A stretch of DNA of 64,000 bases from Daphnia pulex (taxonomy: Eukaryota > Arthropoda > Branchiopoda > Diplostraca > Daphniidae). Each line of letters starts with the position of its first letter. The stretch's first letter is position 1. Under the pieces are notes generated by a model that was given only the letters and a program-made list of their open reading frames with translations, searched no databases and was not told the origin of the DNA. Below, piece by piece: positions 22,708 through 33,950 of this stretch. The translations under genes and the position numbers were made by a program. The stretch is taken from the NCBI RefSeq assembly GCF_021134715.1, contig NC_060023.1:6944001-7008000 (forward strand). The letters are read 5' to 3'.

Positions 22708-23690
22708 ATGGAGGACGAGGACGACTTAATTATTTTCTACGAAGAGGAACCCAACGTCGAACACTTGGCAGGTAACTGTAACGGTGATGAACTCTCAAAC
22801 GACTGACGAACCAAACACGGGAAACTGCACGTTTTGTTTTCAGGCTTCGACGAAATCGCGAAGCACAACAACGCCATTGTAGCCGAGATAACTATTCACT
22901 ACAACAATCGAAGGGCACCATATTCCAGTGTGGCGGTGAACACACGTGACATTAGAGCCCTCAGGAACGAAATTGACATACTCACGAAACTAGAGAACCC
23001 GCATCACATGCACATCCATCGTCAAAGTTGGTTTTCTTTTGTGTCTGGTCGCGAAACTTATTGCAGCCACATAAACTTCTTTGAGAAGGGAAAAGACGGT
23101 TGTGACTGCTTTACATATTACTAATGCTAACAGTGTATGTTGCTTTCTGGGTCGCAGATGGTGGACTCTGCCGTTAACTGGACAGCACATGATGTATCTC
23201 GTCATGGAATTGATTCACGGTGGTGACTTGCAGCAGAGACTGTTCGACGTTGGGCATTTGTCTGAGCATACTGCCAGGTTTTTCTTTCGTTCAAATAGTC
23301 TTTGCCATAAAGTACTGTCACGACCGCTCACCTCCAATTGTTCACCACGACCTCAACCCTGGAAACATTTTGCTGGCTGACTCAATAGTAAAGTCTGTAG
23401 TAAAGTAGAGTCAGGCGAGTTTGTGAGAGTAAAGGTAAGCACGTCAATTAAGTCTTTCAGGATGACAAGTTCTAATTTCTTTTTTTTTTCTTGCTTTTCT
23501 TTCTATCCGGTTTCCATTCGATATGGTGCGATTTGTTGCAACGGCCGGGATTCCGGGGAAGAAGATTGCTGATTTTGGACTCTTGAAACATCTCTTGAGT
23601 CCCTCGACGTTGAAGACCTTTTGCTGAACCGAGTTGTCCATCGCCACGGAAGTAAGACGCCAATTGGAGGACGCCGACGTTAAGCCTTAG
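22708..23690 (+). pseudogene. CHK2-like Ser/Thr kinase, degenerate
   Basis: CHK2 (loki in flies) is a DNA-damage checkpoint kinase. Exon 1 (22708-22771, MEDEDDLIIFYEEEPNVEHL) joins in phase to an exon from 22844 whose end reads VAVNTRDIRALRNEIDILTK and LENPHHMHI. These would be the VA-K lysine strand (lysine not visible) and helix C. Next comes MMYLVMELIHGGDLQQRLFD, then GHLSEHTARFFF, followed by a shift to another frame: QIVFAIKYCHDRSPPIVHHD and LNPGNILLADS. This is the catalytic loop with HHD in place of HRD. After an intron (donor after ESGEFVRVK) comes KIADFGLLKHLLSPSTLKTF with the DFG motif, then a TGA where the family has C-G-T, then TELSIATEVRRQLEDADV. The ATP-binding glycine loop is not seen. 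The frameshift, stop and lost residues indicate a pseudogene. Confidence 0.7.
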
Positions 23691-23990
23691 CCCAGATAGG
23701 AATTATTGTCCCAAGGCGGGACCAAAGCCGTGCGGATGGTGCGGGGGGCACAGGGGAATCTCTAAGAGGTCCCATTGCGAGCCCTTATTTGAACACGTTA
23801 CTCATTTTCATCTTGTCGGATACGTCATTTTTTACTCCCTCTCGTAGAAGTCTCTGATGCGTCCCGTTTTTATTTTTTGGCTCCTTCTCGACACTTAGAA
23901 AATTTCGGAGAAACTGTCTTTGTCTTTTCGCGGCAAAGTTTGATTCTAAAATTCTATTATTAGCTTTATCTTCAAAACTCAGATATGATT
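23691..23990. other. No gene seen
   Basis: Non-coding sequence downstream of the kinase relic. No feature recognised. Confidence 0.4.
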
Positions 23991-23991
23991 T

Positions 23992-24057
23992 CGTGGTCCA
24001 TCTGTATAGTACTGGCTTCTCACCACGACGATCCGGGTTCGATCCCCGGGTTAGATT
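23992..24057 (+). tRNA. tRNA-Glu(TTC)-like remnant (pseudo-tRNA or SINE head)
   Basis: A perfect T-arm with box B (ccgggttcgatccccgg, ggttcgatccc at 24036-24046) is preceded by an anticodon-loop-like cttctca flanked by tgg and cca, and by an A-box-like tgtatagtactgg. The layout matches tRNA-Glu, whose usual form has tggtctagtgg...ttctcac...ccgggttcgat. The anticodon stem has only three good pairs, and no 5' segment pairs with the 3' gttagat, so a functional tRNA is unlikely. Confidence 0.5.
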
Positions 24058-25139
24058 CCATATTTCTTCAACTATGGTGGTTATATGCAGTCGAATTATG
24101 ATGTGTGCCTCGTAACCCTTTGCATACTCTGACAAATAAACTTTGTCCGGATTGTCCGGATATCCGGATCACCGTTCGTGAAAAAATGTCGGCAAAGCAA
24201 ACACTCATATGAAAAAGAAGAGTAAAAAAAAAGAACGAAATTCAGAGTCCAGAAAAAGATTTATTATTAATGACTTCTTGAGATCCTTTTTCCGTCCCAA
24301 GTACGTCTAAAGTCCATCCAATGGGTCGGGATAAGGACCGCTATGAGATCTCGGCGAAGCGGACATTGGCCATACGTAAAAGACGTCCTAGGAATGTAAA
24401 CTTTGGAATCTGCTATGTGCCAAGTACATCCCAGACGTCTCAAAGTGACGTGTTTTGGGCGTCTATGGGACTGCAGTGTGCTATCTGGGTAGACGGCGGC
24501 AGCCAACGTGTGGAGTTTGGGCGTTATCCTGCATTACATACTGTTCGGGAGACATCCATCGTGCTCCCGCGCAGATTACACGGATCGGTCGACGTCCACC
24601 CAACGTACGTATAGCGGGTCTATTAATTTTCCACTTTTTGATCCGTCTGGTTATTTATCATAGATTTTTTTTATGTCGTTTGACCTGATTGTTGGGAATA
24701 TAATGGCCCAACAGCCGACGACAACTTGGTCCGGCCGCCGCACTACTACCCAGGTGCATTTACGCGACTATTTCCTAGGGGGCCCCGGTTAGGTTGCCCC
24801 AATTATCGCATTGTCCTCCCCCCCCTTTAATTTTTACAGCCCCAAAAATTACTGTAATTCTCGTCAGTGTGTGTGAATAAACGAAGGGTACAAGATTTAG
24901 CCCAAGTGTCTTCAAATTTCTCTATTTAAACTATAAGTATGGCCTAGACACAACACAACTGTATTTAAAGTTTAACATTATCCTGCGAAACCGTTTAGTA
25001 AAATCAGTTAAAATTCAAGTCCCACCCATCCACCACATTCAAATAAAAACAGATTTTTTTTCTCTCATCAGGGCCATCAAACATGTGAATACCCCTAAAA
25101 AAGAAAGAGTATTTTTTTCTTAAACTCTCATTACTCACG
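24058..25139. other. No supported gene
   Basis: Contains GC-richer DNA near 24300-24620 with antiparallel overlapping open frames on both strands, none with a recognised domain. The rest is AT-rich with C runs near 24815. Confidence 0.35.
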
Positions 25140-25415
25140 CGCGGCCATTTGTAAAATGGTGTGGCCCTTAAACAACCGACGGCCAGTTTCTCTTTCGACA
25201 AAGATTGTTCTTTTTTTCTCTGTGTGCCGTCCCCCAACTGGTGGCCATTGTAATATTCGTGCCATTGTTCATCTGGCAACCATTTTTTTCTCTCTTTCTC
25301 TCTGTGTGTGTGTCGGTCATTTGCAAATTTGGTGATTCGTCTCTCATTGGACGGCCATTTTTTGCAAAGTTTTCCGTTGCGCGCCGTTTATTATCTGATT
25401 CGGCCATTGATCATT
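25140..25415 (+). repeat. Dispersed ggccatt motif cluster in pyrimidine-rich DNA
   Basis: The motif ggccatt (or close variants such as ggtcatt, ggccagt and tgccatt) recurs at about 25143, 25182, 25243, 25261, 25315, 25353 and 25402, mostly 20-60 bp apart. CT-rich runs lie between. It may be an eroded minisatellite. Confidence 0.4.
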
Positions 25416-26450
25416 CCTTTGTGTCGTCACCGTGTCATCTTGACAGCCGTTTCATTTTACTTTTTTCTGGTGAGCCGTCTCACACCTAGACGGTTAATCC
25501 TTCAAATTTGTGTGTCTCTCTCTCTCGTTTTATGTTCCCTCTCTTCTTCCCAATTTTTTTAGCGTCGTGAACTAATTCTTTCTTTACTATCTCTCAATAA
25601 ATTAGTAGACGAGCCGAAAGGTCTCCAAAATCTGCAGCAAAATAGGAAAGAGGAGCCAGAGGATAAAGAGGGTGCAGTTGCGCTAACAGGGGCTATTGCC
25701 CCCTTGGGTGGAGCCGCCACCTCGTCCCCCAGCACGAGAGCCAATCCCGGACAAGGCGGATAATAATTTATTAATTTGTTGTTCTCAAGATATGTTTAAG
25801 ATATATTGGCAAGATATCTAAGAGAGATGACATTTAGCCACTGTATAGCTGGTACAAAGATATCATTAGTTATCTTTACAATAGATGTAAATGTATCTAC
25901 AAGTTATCCGCAAGATATCTTTTTCTACTTGGGTAATCGTGTATTGTGACCTCTGTATACATGAGGATTGATGCTTAACAGGATGGCCTGTCCACCATAT
26001 ATGAACCAGCTTGTGGAAACCGGTTCTTGTTTTCCTAAGTCACAATCCAGCATAAATCGCCATCTTTTATGGTTTAAGGTGACGCTGTACTTGACTGTTT
26101 CAGCTTTTATTCCATGCTTTGTTCAATTGGAAATAACTGTGACAACCGAAATAAAATCTTGAACGGCAGATCACGGTTCCCTTATTTGGCAACACCCTTT
26201 GGCCTTCGTGTAACTTAGGATCTCCCCAGTCTCTTGGTACGGGAGGAAGCATCGAGGAATTCTGTTTTCAACATTATTCCCGAAACGATCACGGACAGAT
26301 TGGAATCACGAACGAGTACAACCTCGAGACTGATCTCCAACGGGACCTTGATGAATTATTGGGGAAAATCCCCAATTAGTCTCGTTTCAAAGCCCGTAAA
26401 ACTTTATTTACTTTGTATTAATTATATTAATTGAGGGGAACACAGCAGAA
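25416..26450. other. No supported gene
   Basis: Includes a repetitive block at 25780-25935 rich in agatatc and agttatc and ending in tttctacttgggt, which looks like a small interspersed repeat. No coding exon recognised. Confidence 0.35.
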
Positions 26451-26586
26451 AAACCCTTTACCGATTTTCTTAAATGATTTCCAAAACACTCGCAAGGAGG
26501 ACGCAGGGGGAAGTTGCAGCGGCAAACAAAATGTCCCCCTTGCGGATGTGTTGCAAATCATTTAGGAAAATTGAAAAAGGGTAAAA
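26451..26586. repeat. Foldback hairpin, about 48-bp arms
   Basis: The left arm starts aaaccctttaccgattttct and continues taaatgatttcc; the right arm ends gcaaatcatttaggaaaatt, then gaaaaagggtaaaa. Reverse-complemented, they match along about 48 bp with a handful of mismatches around a 30-40-nt loop. It is either a foldback/MITE-type repeat or a long RNA hairpin. Confidence 0.75.
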
Positions 26587-27114
26587 TGAAAGCTTGAAGC
26601 TTGAAAGCTTTAATTTTCCCGAGCGTTATGTATGAGTGATTAACACACCCGCTTGGTGGTGATTAGCACAGCCAGAACTAGAAGTGGCTTGAGGAGCAGC
26701 ACACAAATCGGGTGTGCTAATTACTAATATGAACCCCATGATTTTTTCCACGGGGGTTTTACACAGAAGTTCATTACTAAGGTCGAAAGAAAGCTCATGC
26801 AAAAAATTCACTATTAATTTGCTTGGGGTAAAATAGCTTATTTGACTATATTATGTACTATTTTTGAGAAAGTTGCTGCTCCCTTTAGTCTGTCGTTTTT
26901 ACAGTTAATACAGCCGAGAGCCGACTCTGGAGCGTCCGAGCGGACGACGTTAGTTGTAGTTTTTTTTCGTCGTTGTCGACTACCGGTTCTATTATAACGT
27001 TTCGATTGTAAGCATCAGCCTTAATTTGTTTGTCTTTTCTTTTACATTTCAACTTTTTCATTCGTCTTTATTCAACCAACATTTAGTTCAAAACGCCCAG
27101 GAGCAACCCATAAA
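26587..27114. other. Upstream region of sod2
   Basis: Intergenic. The last 200 bp would hold the sod2 promoter and 5' UTR. No TATA box is obvious. Confidence 0.4.
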
Positions 27115-28017
27115 ATGTTTCGCACGGTTCAGCAGCGAATGTGGTCAAGGTAAGTTTCATTTCTTCGAATAAACCAAATAAATTATTTAAGATTACACTT
27201 TTAATAAGTAATTCGTACCATGACTGCTAACTTAATTAGTAATAAAATCTGCATAGATATATGTTTGCACGACCAAAACATACCTTGCCCGATTTGCCGT
27301 ATGATTATAACGCACTGGAACCAGTTATTTCGGCTGAAATTATGCAACTGCATCATCAAAAACATCACCAGACGTATGTCAATATGCTGAACCAATCAGA
27401 AGAAAAATTCATGGAAGCAAAAGAAAAGAGTCAGTAGTTCTTCAGTAGGAATATTTTTATAATAAAGTTGTATTTTTAATATTTGATGTTTTGTTTAGAT
27501 GATCTAAAAACTATGATTTCTCTTGGACCAATGCTTCGATTTAATGGCGGAGGTCATCTCAACCACTCAATTTTCTGGCAAAATTTATCCCCTAACGGAG
27601 GTGAACCTGAGGGAGAACTGTTAGAAACAATAAATAAGGATTATGGTTCACTTGAGAACTTCAAGAACATCTTTTCATCAGCGACAGTAGCAATTCAAGG
27701 TTCAGGATGGGGTTGGCTAGGGTATAATAAATCCACTAAAACTTTAGCCATCACCACTTGCTCTAATCAAGACCCTCTGGAACCTACTACAGGTAAATAT
27801 AACTAGTATTTTAGTAATTAGTATTTTTTTTTTTTTTTTACACTTACATTTTTATATGTTTATAGGATTAGTTCCGCTGCTCGGGATAGACGTTTGGGAG
27901 CACGCGTACTACCTTCAATATAAAAACGTTCGAGCTGACTATGTTAAAAATTTGTTCAAAATAATCAACTGGAAAGACGTTTCTTCTCGTCTGGCTTCAG
28001 CGAAGCAGTCATCTTAG
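27115..28017 (+). CDS. sod2: Manganese superoxide dismutase, mitochondrial
   Basis: Converts superoxide to hydrogen peroxide and oxygen in the mitochondrial matrix. Four coding exons: 27115-27149, 27257-27429, 27499-27792 and 27866-28017, together 654 nt (217 aa). The N-terminus ([20 protein letters not shown]) is basic and hydroxyl-containing, as expected for a mitochondrial presequence. The mature part begins [18 protein letters not shown]. The four Mn ligands are visible: His in [12 protein letters not shown], His in [16 protein letters not shown], and Asp plus His in [21 protein letters not shown] is the usual dimer-core segment. Length is normal for the family. The 3' end faces the 3' end of the ENOX gene, about 100 bp away, so their UTRs may overlap. 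Confidence 0.97.
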
Positions 28018-28119
28018 AAATTTTGTTTTCTGATTCATAGAATATAACATTAGTTAAGATTGTAACAGACGAGTGTGTATGTTGATTCAATACAGAAAAT
28101 GGGCTATGATCTTAATATT

Positions 28120-31100
28120 CTAAAGGAAGAACAACTTGAAACGCCAAAGGTCAGACGTAAAAGAAAAAAGCTCTTTATTACGAAGTAAAACTTTCTCCAC
28201 TTCTTCTTTGGTGCAAGAGCTATCCGATTTTCGGACGAATTCGTAAACATCGTTGAGACTCGTACCATGGTGTTGTACAGAGAGGAAAACTGATAGTAAA
28301 CCTACAAGTAAACGTGATTTAAAGGTTTTGTTGTCAACAAAACTATCTCCTCGGCATACTTAGAAATTTGGCGGAACGATCATCAGAAAGACTGTCAGGC
28401 GCATCGGTACTATTAGCCAATTGAATGGGTAATGAAGTTGATTTATCCTTTATGGATCTTAATCTCTCTTCAGTCAAATTTTTTTCCAGGGTTTTAACGT
28501 GCTGTTCCTTCATTTGCAGCTCCAGCTTAAGGTCGGAACGAACTATCTCCACTTCGTTTTTATAAGCCTCGAGTTGGCAACGTAAACTGTCATTTTCCTC
28601 CTGTTGACACCCAAATGAAATAGAATTCTTTATCGAAATATCAAATAAATAAAATAAATGTTACCTTAAGATGCGCAATGCTTTTTTCGGAAGCGTTAGA
28701 CTTGTAGCGGCGGGGTTCATCCGATTCGGAATCTGAAAACTCCATGTTGTCGTCATCTTTGCTGCTCGTTAAAAACTCGACAGTGGGCTCCAATTTAATG
28801 TCCTAGAAGAAATCAAATTCACGTAAGACCACATGGACATCATATGTACAATAAGGTCCCAATCAAGCAATGGGATCCAAACCCTTAATAGTCTAATTAT
28901 TACCTCTACGCATCCACTTAAAACACTCGCTTTTGCTAGACTTACCAACAAACTTACGTTCCTTACAGGGCAAATCAGGGGTGGAAGAACTGGCGGGATA
29001 TGTAGAGTGAAACAGCGAAACACAAATTCAAAGAAGAGAAGGAGAAAAAGATGGGAATGGGATTGAAAATTAACATACCATCACGTGTTTTTTCCACGAC
29101 TCGAGACTCTTTCGTTGAGCTTTGGTGAAATGATCCCAGGCTTTTTGGTGACTTGCTGCTTGAAATAGCCGCTCCATTTCACCCACTAGTTTGGAAATCA
29201 GAGGTGACAACCAACCAAATGAGAAGAAAAAGAGAGGCAAAGAAACGCCACCAATTACCATTTATCATGAATCGTTCGCTGACCGGATGATAGGAACTTA
29301 AATGACTATCCAAACAAAACAGAAGTTTCGTTGGTTCCATCTTATTTACTAAACAATACGTGAGGACTTGAGCGACACCGCACTACGTTCACAAACAAAA
29401 TGTCAAACAATGTTTTTTGTTTGGTTTTATTATTATTATAAAAATGAGTTTAAAATTCTACTGAACATTTGAATGGAGTAGCTTGAGTCCATCAGTCATA
29501 AAAATTTTAGACGTTTAGTGGGATACTGACCTTGCTGAAAGTTACTTTAAATATGATCTCCACATTGACGCAATCAACATATTCTGACTCATTTACCTTA
29601 ATTTATTGATGAATTAATTCTGCTGAGACCTTTCTATTTAGAATGCATGTCTGATGAAAGCTGAACCATTATACATGGTTGAACCGCAAAACCTTTATTT
29701 TTTTTTACTTTTTAAACTAACCATGGACCAGAACACTATGGAAATCATTTACTCTTGTTAATTTATCGTTTGTAAAGGTTTGACTAAGATATAATGGCAC
29801 ATTGTTTCAAGTGAGAAAAGATGACCCTATTCAAATCCCAGAAAAGATTGGTAATTGTGAACGAAAGCCACTTACGTTGCGAGGTCAGATGAAGGAATTT
29901 CTGCCGTAAAGAATCATGGGTCCTACGAGCCTCTTCTTCTAGTTGACTTTTTTCAGATCCCAGACGACGCAAATGTGCATGAGCAGATTGGATCATTGAG
30001 TAGAAACCATTTGAATTTCTTTTGGAGCAGTCGCCACGTTCAAGCCAAGTAGCTAAGATCTGAACGGCTCGACCAAACCTTTCCTCATTCTAAATATATT
30101 TGTGTAAGTTATGAACACTGTCGACTATTTTATTTATGTAATTTACTTTCAACTGTTCGACCACGACATGTGCTTCGTGTTCGGCATAATGAGGCACTGG
30201 TGGTGGCGAAGGCGGTCTCCATTTGTCCTCTTCAATTCTCTGCCGATGGCGTAATTCACGCTCAAGCCGTCGTGCTTGACATTCGTATTCATATTGGTCG
30301 TCTCGCGCTTGTGCAAAGTCGACGTGCAGCCGGCCGCTGCTTGTATTGCTGGTACTTGGATTATTAGCGTCTGGTTTCTGATTGTTCAAACGTACACGAT
30401 AACCTGATAAGTTCAAAATAAATACCTGTAAAAAAAATAAAGGCGTAACAGAAATTTTAATGAATCGCCATACCTGAGAGAAGAATAGCAGTATCGACGA
30501 AGCATTCACGTTCAAATCTGACATGAGCAAAGTTCTTTTTGCTCATCCGTATCGTAAGTATACTGCCACACCGTTCAAATATCTCTCTCAAAATTTCCTC
30601 TGCAATGATTGAGAACAAAAATTGTTGAATCAACAGAAATACTGGTGAAATCGGTGAAATCAATCTCAAAACTAATATTATACCAGTAATATTTTCAGCC
30701 AATCCTCCAACGAAAACGGTCTTGCATCCGAGAGGACGTTCTCTTGTTGTTGGGAGCGGGGCTTGTGGATTAGGTGGAAAAAGCACACAGCTTTTGAGAT
30801 GAATTGGTTCTTTGGTTGGATGTGAAACATTTCCCATACCAGAGACAAGGCCAAACTGCAACAAAAAATAAGATTATTACAAACTTCTCTGATTAAGATT
30901 GTAAAATATGCAATATGCAACATTAATTTTCTTACATCAAAGGGCATTTGAGGTCCCATTGCTGCCATGAAGGAGGAAGCATCTGATGAATACATTGAGT
31001 TGTTGACCAGAGAAGGATTGGCCATAGAGAAACCCAGACCCATTGGCATAGGAGGGTTGTCCCAAACATTATTTGACTGAGCATTATTATCTCTTTGTTC

Positions 31101-31680
31101 ACTAGGTTCATTACTGCTGGGAGAATTGGAAAGCACCATGATGTCATCATCACTCTCACACGCCAGACTATTGCTTCTCATTCTTTTTCTTGATTCTCTG
31201 TTCTTGCCATCATGTCTCTCTCTGCTGTTGCTGCTGCCAGACTGGTTTAAGTAGCGCTCATTTTCTTTCCCATTCTCTGATGTATTTTCATTTTCGTGTG
31301 GGTTTGGCCTAGCCAAGCCTTCAGGTCCACGGTTGACTCCAGAAATTCTCTGGTTGGTTGCCAGCATACCTCCAAGCCCCAAACCTAATGCTGCAGATTG
31401 CATGGTAAAGGGTAGACCTGGGATACCCTGTCCAGCAGAAGTCATTAAAGCAGAAAAAGGAAGACCTCCCAGTGTAATATGGTTGTGACCAAGAGTCATG
31501 GGTCCAGCATTTGAAGATCCTAAACGGATAATTCAATTTTTAAATCCGTGTAATCAATAAAATGCATTCCCATCGTTCGTTGGGGAAATTGTTAAGTACA
31601 ACATTAAATTTAACTTGAAAACACATACCAGAGGCTTGAGAGCCTAGAGGTAGTCCAATAAAAGCATATGGATTAGACAT
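28120..31680 (-). CDS. ENOX: ENOX-family protein (ecto-NOX disulfide-thiol exchanger) with RRM
   Basis: Mammalian ENOX1/2 are described as cell-surface hydroquinone oxidases with disulfide-thiol exchange, and they carry an RRM. Ten coding exons fit in phase: 31629-31680, 30936-31519, 30684-30855, 30474-30599, 30147-30403, 29876-30089, 29079-29185, 28665-28802, 28360-28600 and 28120-28301. They sum to 2073 nt (690 aa). The N-terminal ~210 residues are Ser/Asn/Gly-rich. The RRM (about 256-325) has CKTVFVGGLAENITEEILRE and KKNFAHVRFE. Then come GRLHVDFAQARDDQYEYEC, RPPSPPPVPHYAEHEA, FYSMIQSAHAHLRRLGSEK and ASHQKAWDHFTKAQRKSL. A coiled coil (EENDSLRCQLEAYKNEVEI) precedes a winged-helix-like C-terminus (GTSLNDVYEFVRKSDSSCTK). 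All landmarks follow the human order. The last 15-20 residues of the vertebrate protein are missing. Confidence 0.92.
29186..29875 (-). other. Long intron of the ENOX gene, possible alternative first exon
   Basis: This is the largest intron of an otherwise compact gene. Inside it, 29259-29340 is an ATG-initiated frame (MEPTKLLFCLDSHLSSYHPV...) ending at a GTAATT donor in the same phase as the ENOX exon that precedes it. It could be an internal alternative start exon, or chance. Confidence 0.3.
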
Positions 31681-32172
31681 TTTCAGGTTGTTTCCGAGTA
31701 GTTAATTTCCGAAGCCAACGAGATTCACGATAATTTAAAACAAATCTTTATTTAGATTTACAAAACGCAAAAATACTCTTATCCTCCTCCCGATGTCCAC
31801 CTCGCACCGTAAACTAGCCTATCTAGATTCTAGAGGGCGGGATAGGGAAGATAAAGATGGATCACGGATCCTTTTGAAATCTATATTGGAACTTGGAAGT
31901 GTTAATTATTAAATATGTAAAACAATTATGATTAACATTAGTCTTATCTCTAAAACTTGAATTTTATTTTTAATTTTTTTTATTTTGTTAAATAGAAAAA
32001 GGTTAAATATAGAAAAAGCAGAAAAAGAGGAACTGAGTGAGGTTGCCAGCGCCATCTCGTCACTGCTTAATATAAAGAACGAATGTAAAAAGGTTTCATA
32101 GGTGGCAGTTGCCATGCATGTCAAATCAAAACAAAAACCAAAGCACTGAAAGCAGCTTCTTACAAAATCAAC
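31681..32172. promoter_or_regulatory. Shared upstream region of ENOX and RPP14 (divergent)
   Basis: About 490 bp separate the two start codons, which point away from each other, so this stretch probably holds a bidirectional promoter. No TATA box is clear on either side. Confidence 0.5.
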
Positions 32173-32739
32173 ATGCGAAATACGACAAATAACGAAAATC
32201 TCAGCACAAATACACCCACCAGCAAAAGTGGGATAAAAACGCTTCCTGATAAATATTATTACCTGGATGTCCAAGTGTAAGTAAGTTTATTTATTGAATT
32301 TCTTTATATATTATAACCCAAAAAATTATTGGTTAACAGAGAATTCGAAGAGACCACGGGGAAAAAACAACCTGTCTTTACAAAAGAATTAATTAAACTA
32401 TCTGTCTCAAATGCAATTAAAAAATTGTATGGAGAGGTAAAGCTAGTGAAAAATATCTGTTATAATATTTCATAGTTTCAACCAGTAATTTATTCTTTCT
32501 TTTCTTAGCTTGGAAGTGCAGCAACAATTGATGTTATTTTTCTAGACCAGGCTACTAAAAGAATTATTCTCAGGTGTCCAAGTTGTTTTTATGTAAAACT
32601 TCATAGTTCCCTCACTTTAGCTACTCACTATGAAGGCCATGATTGCTATTTTCAAGTCCACAAAGCCTCAAGCACACTTATCAGTTTAGATTGTCACAGT
32701 CGAACCTACAGTTTTTCAAAGGAAGATCAACAATTGTGA
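32173..32739 (+). CDS. rpp14: RPP14-like ribonuclease P/MRP protein subunit
   Basis: RPP14 belongs to the Rpp14/Pop5 family of protein subunits of nuclear RNase P and MRP, which process tRNA and rRNA precursors. Three exons: 32173-32276, 32340-32436 and 32509-32739 (432 nt, 143 aa). The protein has a polar N-terminus, then DKYYYLDVQVEFEE, like human YHYMKVCLEF. It continues with KELIKLSVSNAIKKLYGELG (like QLLISAVKDLFGE), ATIDVIFLDQATKRIILRCP (like LDILTYEEKTLSAILR), and KLHSSLTLATHYEGHDCYFQ (like KLWSSLTLLGSYKGKKCAF). Length is close to the human protein. Pop5 itself is a less likely alternative. Confidence 0.85.
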
Positions 32740-33216
32740 AAAATACATGATCATGTTTTTTTTTGTAAATTTACAAAAAGTATGATAATTGACTAATGTT
32801 GTCCCATCAATATTATGTGTAAGGTTTTCAATTTACAAAATAGAAATACCTTAGGCATTTGAAATGCTCAACATTTCAACAAATAATGGTTAAATTAATG
32901 ACACATAAAAAAATGATCTTTTAAGTTTTTGTTTAATTGGAACCAGGTATTTTTTTTTTTACAGATGAAAATGCAAAAGGCCTTTCGTAATCAGCACAGT
33001 CGTGGTAACAACAAACAGCTAACAGATAAAATATTAATTCATTAATTTAATCAATGCCCATCAAAATAAGTTACATAATGAAAAGATGAAAGATCAACAG
33101 ATTTTTTTTATTTGTTTTCTTCCATGCATTTTAAACAAAAATCAGAATCCAATGGACAGAGAGAATGCATATACGTTAACTAACGAAGGTGTTATTATTG
33201 CGTCCGGCGCAACAGG
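32740..33216. other. 3' UTR region between convergent genes
   Basis: AT-rich, with T and A runs. It holds the 3' ends of RPP14 (+) and the glycine-rich gene (-). No further gene seen. Confidence 0.5.
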
Positions 33217-33868
33217 TTAGCGATTTTTATTGCTGAAAAAAGATCCGCCATATCCATAGGTATTCCCACCACCTCCATATCCGCCACCGCCACCTTCATT
33301 CAAGTAAGGACCAAAGGCTCCCAATGCAGCACCTAGATCGTAAGTCGCCGCTCCGTACGCTCCCTGAACCCCAATGTTTCCTGTGAAAGTGTTGTAAGCT
33401 CCTAAAGGATCAAAAATATTAAATGTTACATTGAAGCAATAACTCCGATGTATAGAGATATTGACTATTTTTTTCCACGTACCCAATGCCGAAGAGACGC
33501 TGTATGTCGAACCTTTGTTACCGATGTTGTAGCCCCCTGCTGATGCTGGTGATGTCGCAGCGCCACGACGGAACTTGAACCGGTATTCAAAAAGACATCA
33601 AATTAGTCAAGCCCCAATAAAGTAAGTACTGCTAACGAGACCCAAGTGATTTGTTCGCTGATCTGATTATTAAACTTATAGGCTAGTTAAGAGATCATTG
33701 ACCTACTCGGTTCTGGTGATACAAAGGGAAGGATTCTTCTTGTGCCTGGCTCAAAGCCACCAAACCTAGCCAAAATGAAATAGGTGAATAGAAAATCATT
33801 CCAAGTTGAATACCTTCATACGACGTTGATTTAAGCTTACCTAATAAGAAAATACAGAGGAACTTCAT
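33217..33868 (-). CDS. Small secreted glycine-rich protein
   Basis: Four exons: 33841-33868, 33707-33765, 33483-33573 and 33217-33401, together 363 nt (120 aa). All phases agree. MKFLCIFLLGLVALSQAQ is a good signal peptide. The mature protein carries an FRRG site after HQNR, which may be a furin-type cleavage point. It then has an Ala/Gly/Tyr-rich body (AYNTFTGNIGVQGAYGAATY) and a C-terminal glycine run (EGGGGGYGGGGNTYGYGG). This looks like a structural extracellular or cuticle-associated protein of a kind common in arthropods, but no named domain is present. A TATAAAG box lies at 33944-33950, about 80 bp upstream of the ATG, as expected for a strongly regulated secreted-protein gene. Confidence 0.75.
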
Positions 33869-33943
33869 AGCGATGCGTCTTGAGCTGTTGACTTTCTGAG
33901 ACAAAGTCAAAACAAGTTGCCATCAATTGGTCATACCCCTCCT

Positions 33944-33950
33944 CTTTATA
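33944..33950 (-). promoter_or_regulatory. TATA box of the glycine-rich gene
   Basis: TATAAAG on the minus strand, 76-82 bp upstream of the chosen start codon. Confidence 0.55.

Noticed and set aside
24267-24614. Antiparallel open frames of 79-97 codons
   Set aside because: Both strands are open over the same DNA because of base composition. No recognisable protein in any frame.
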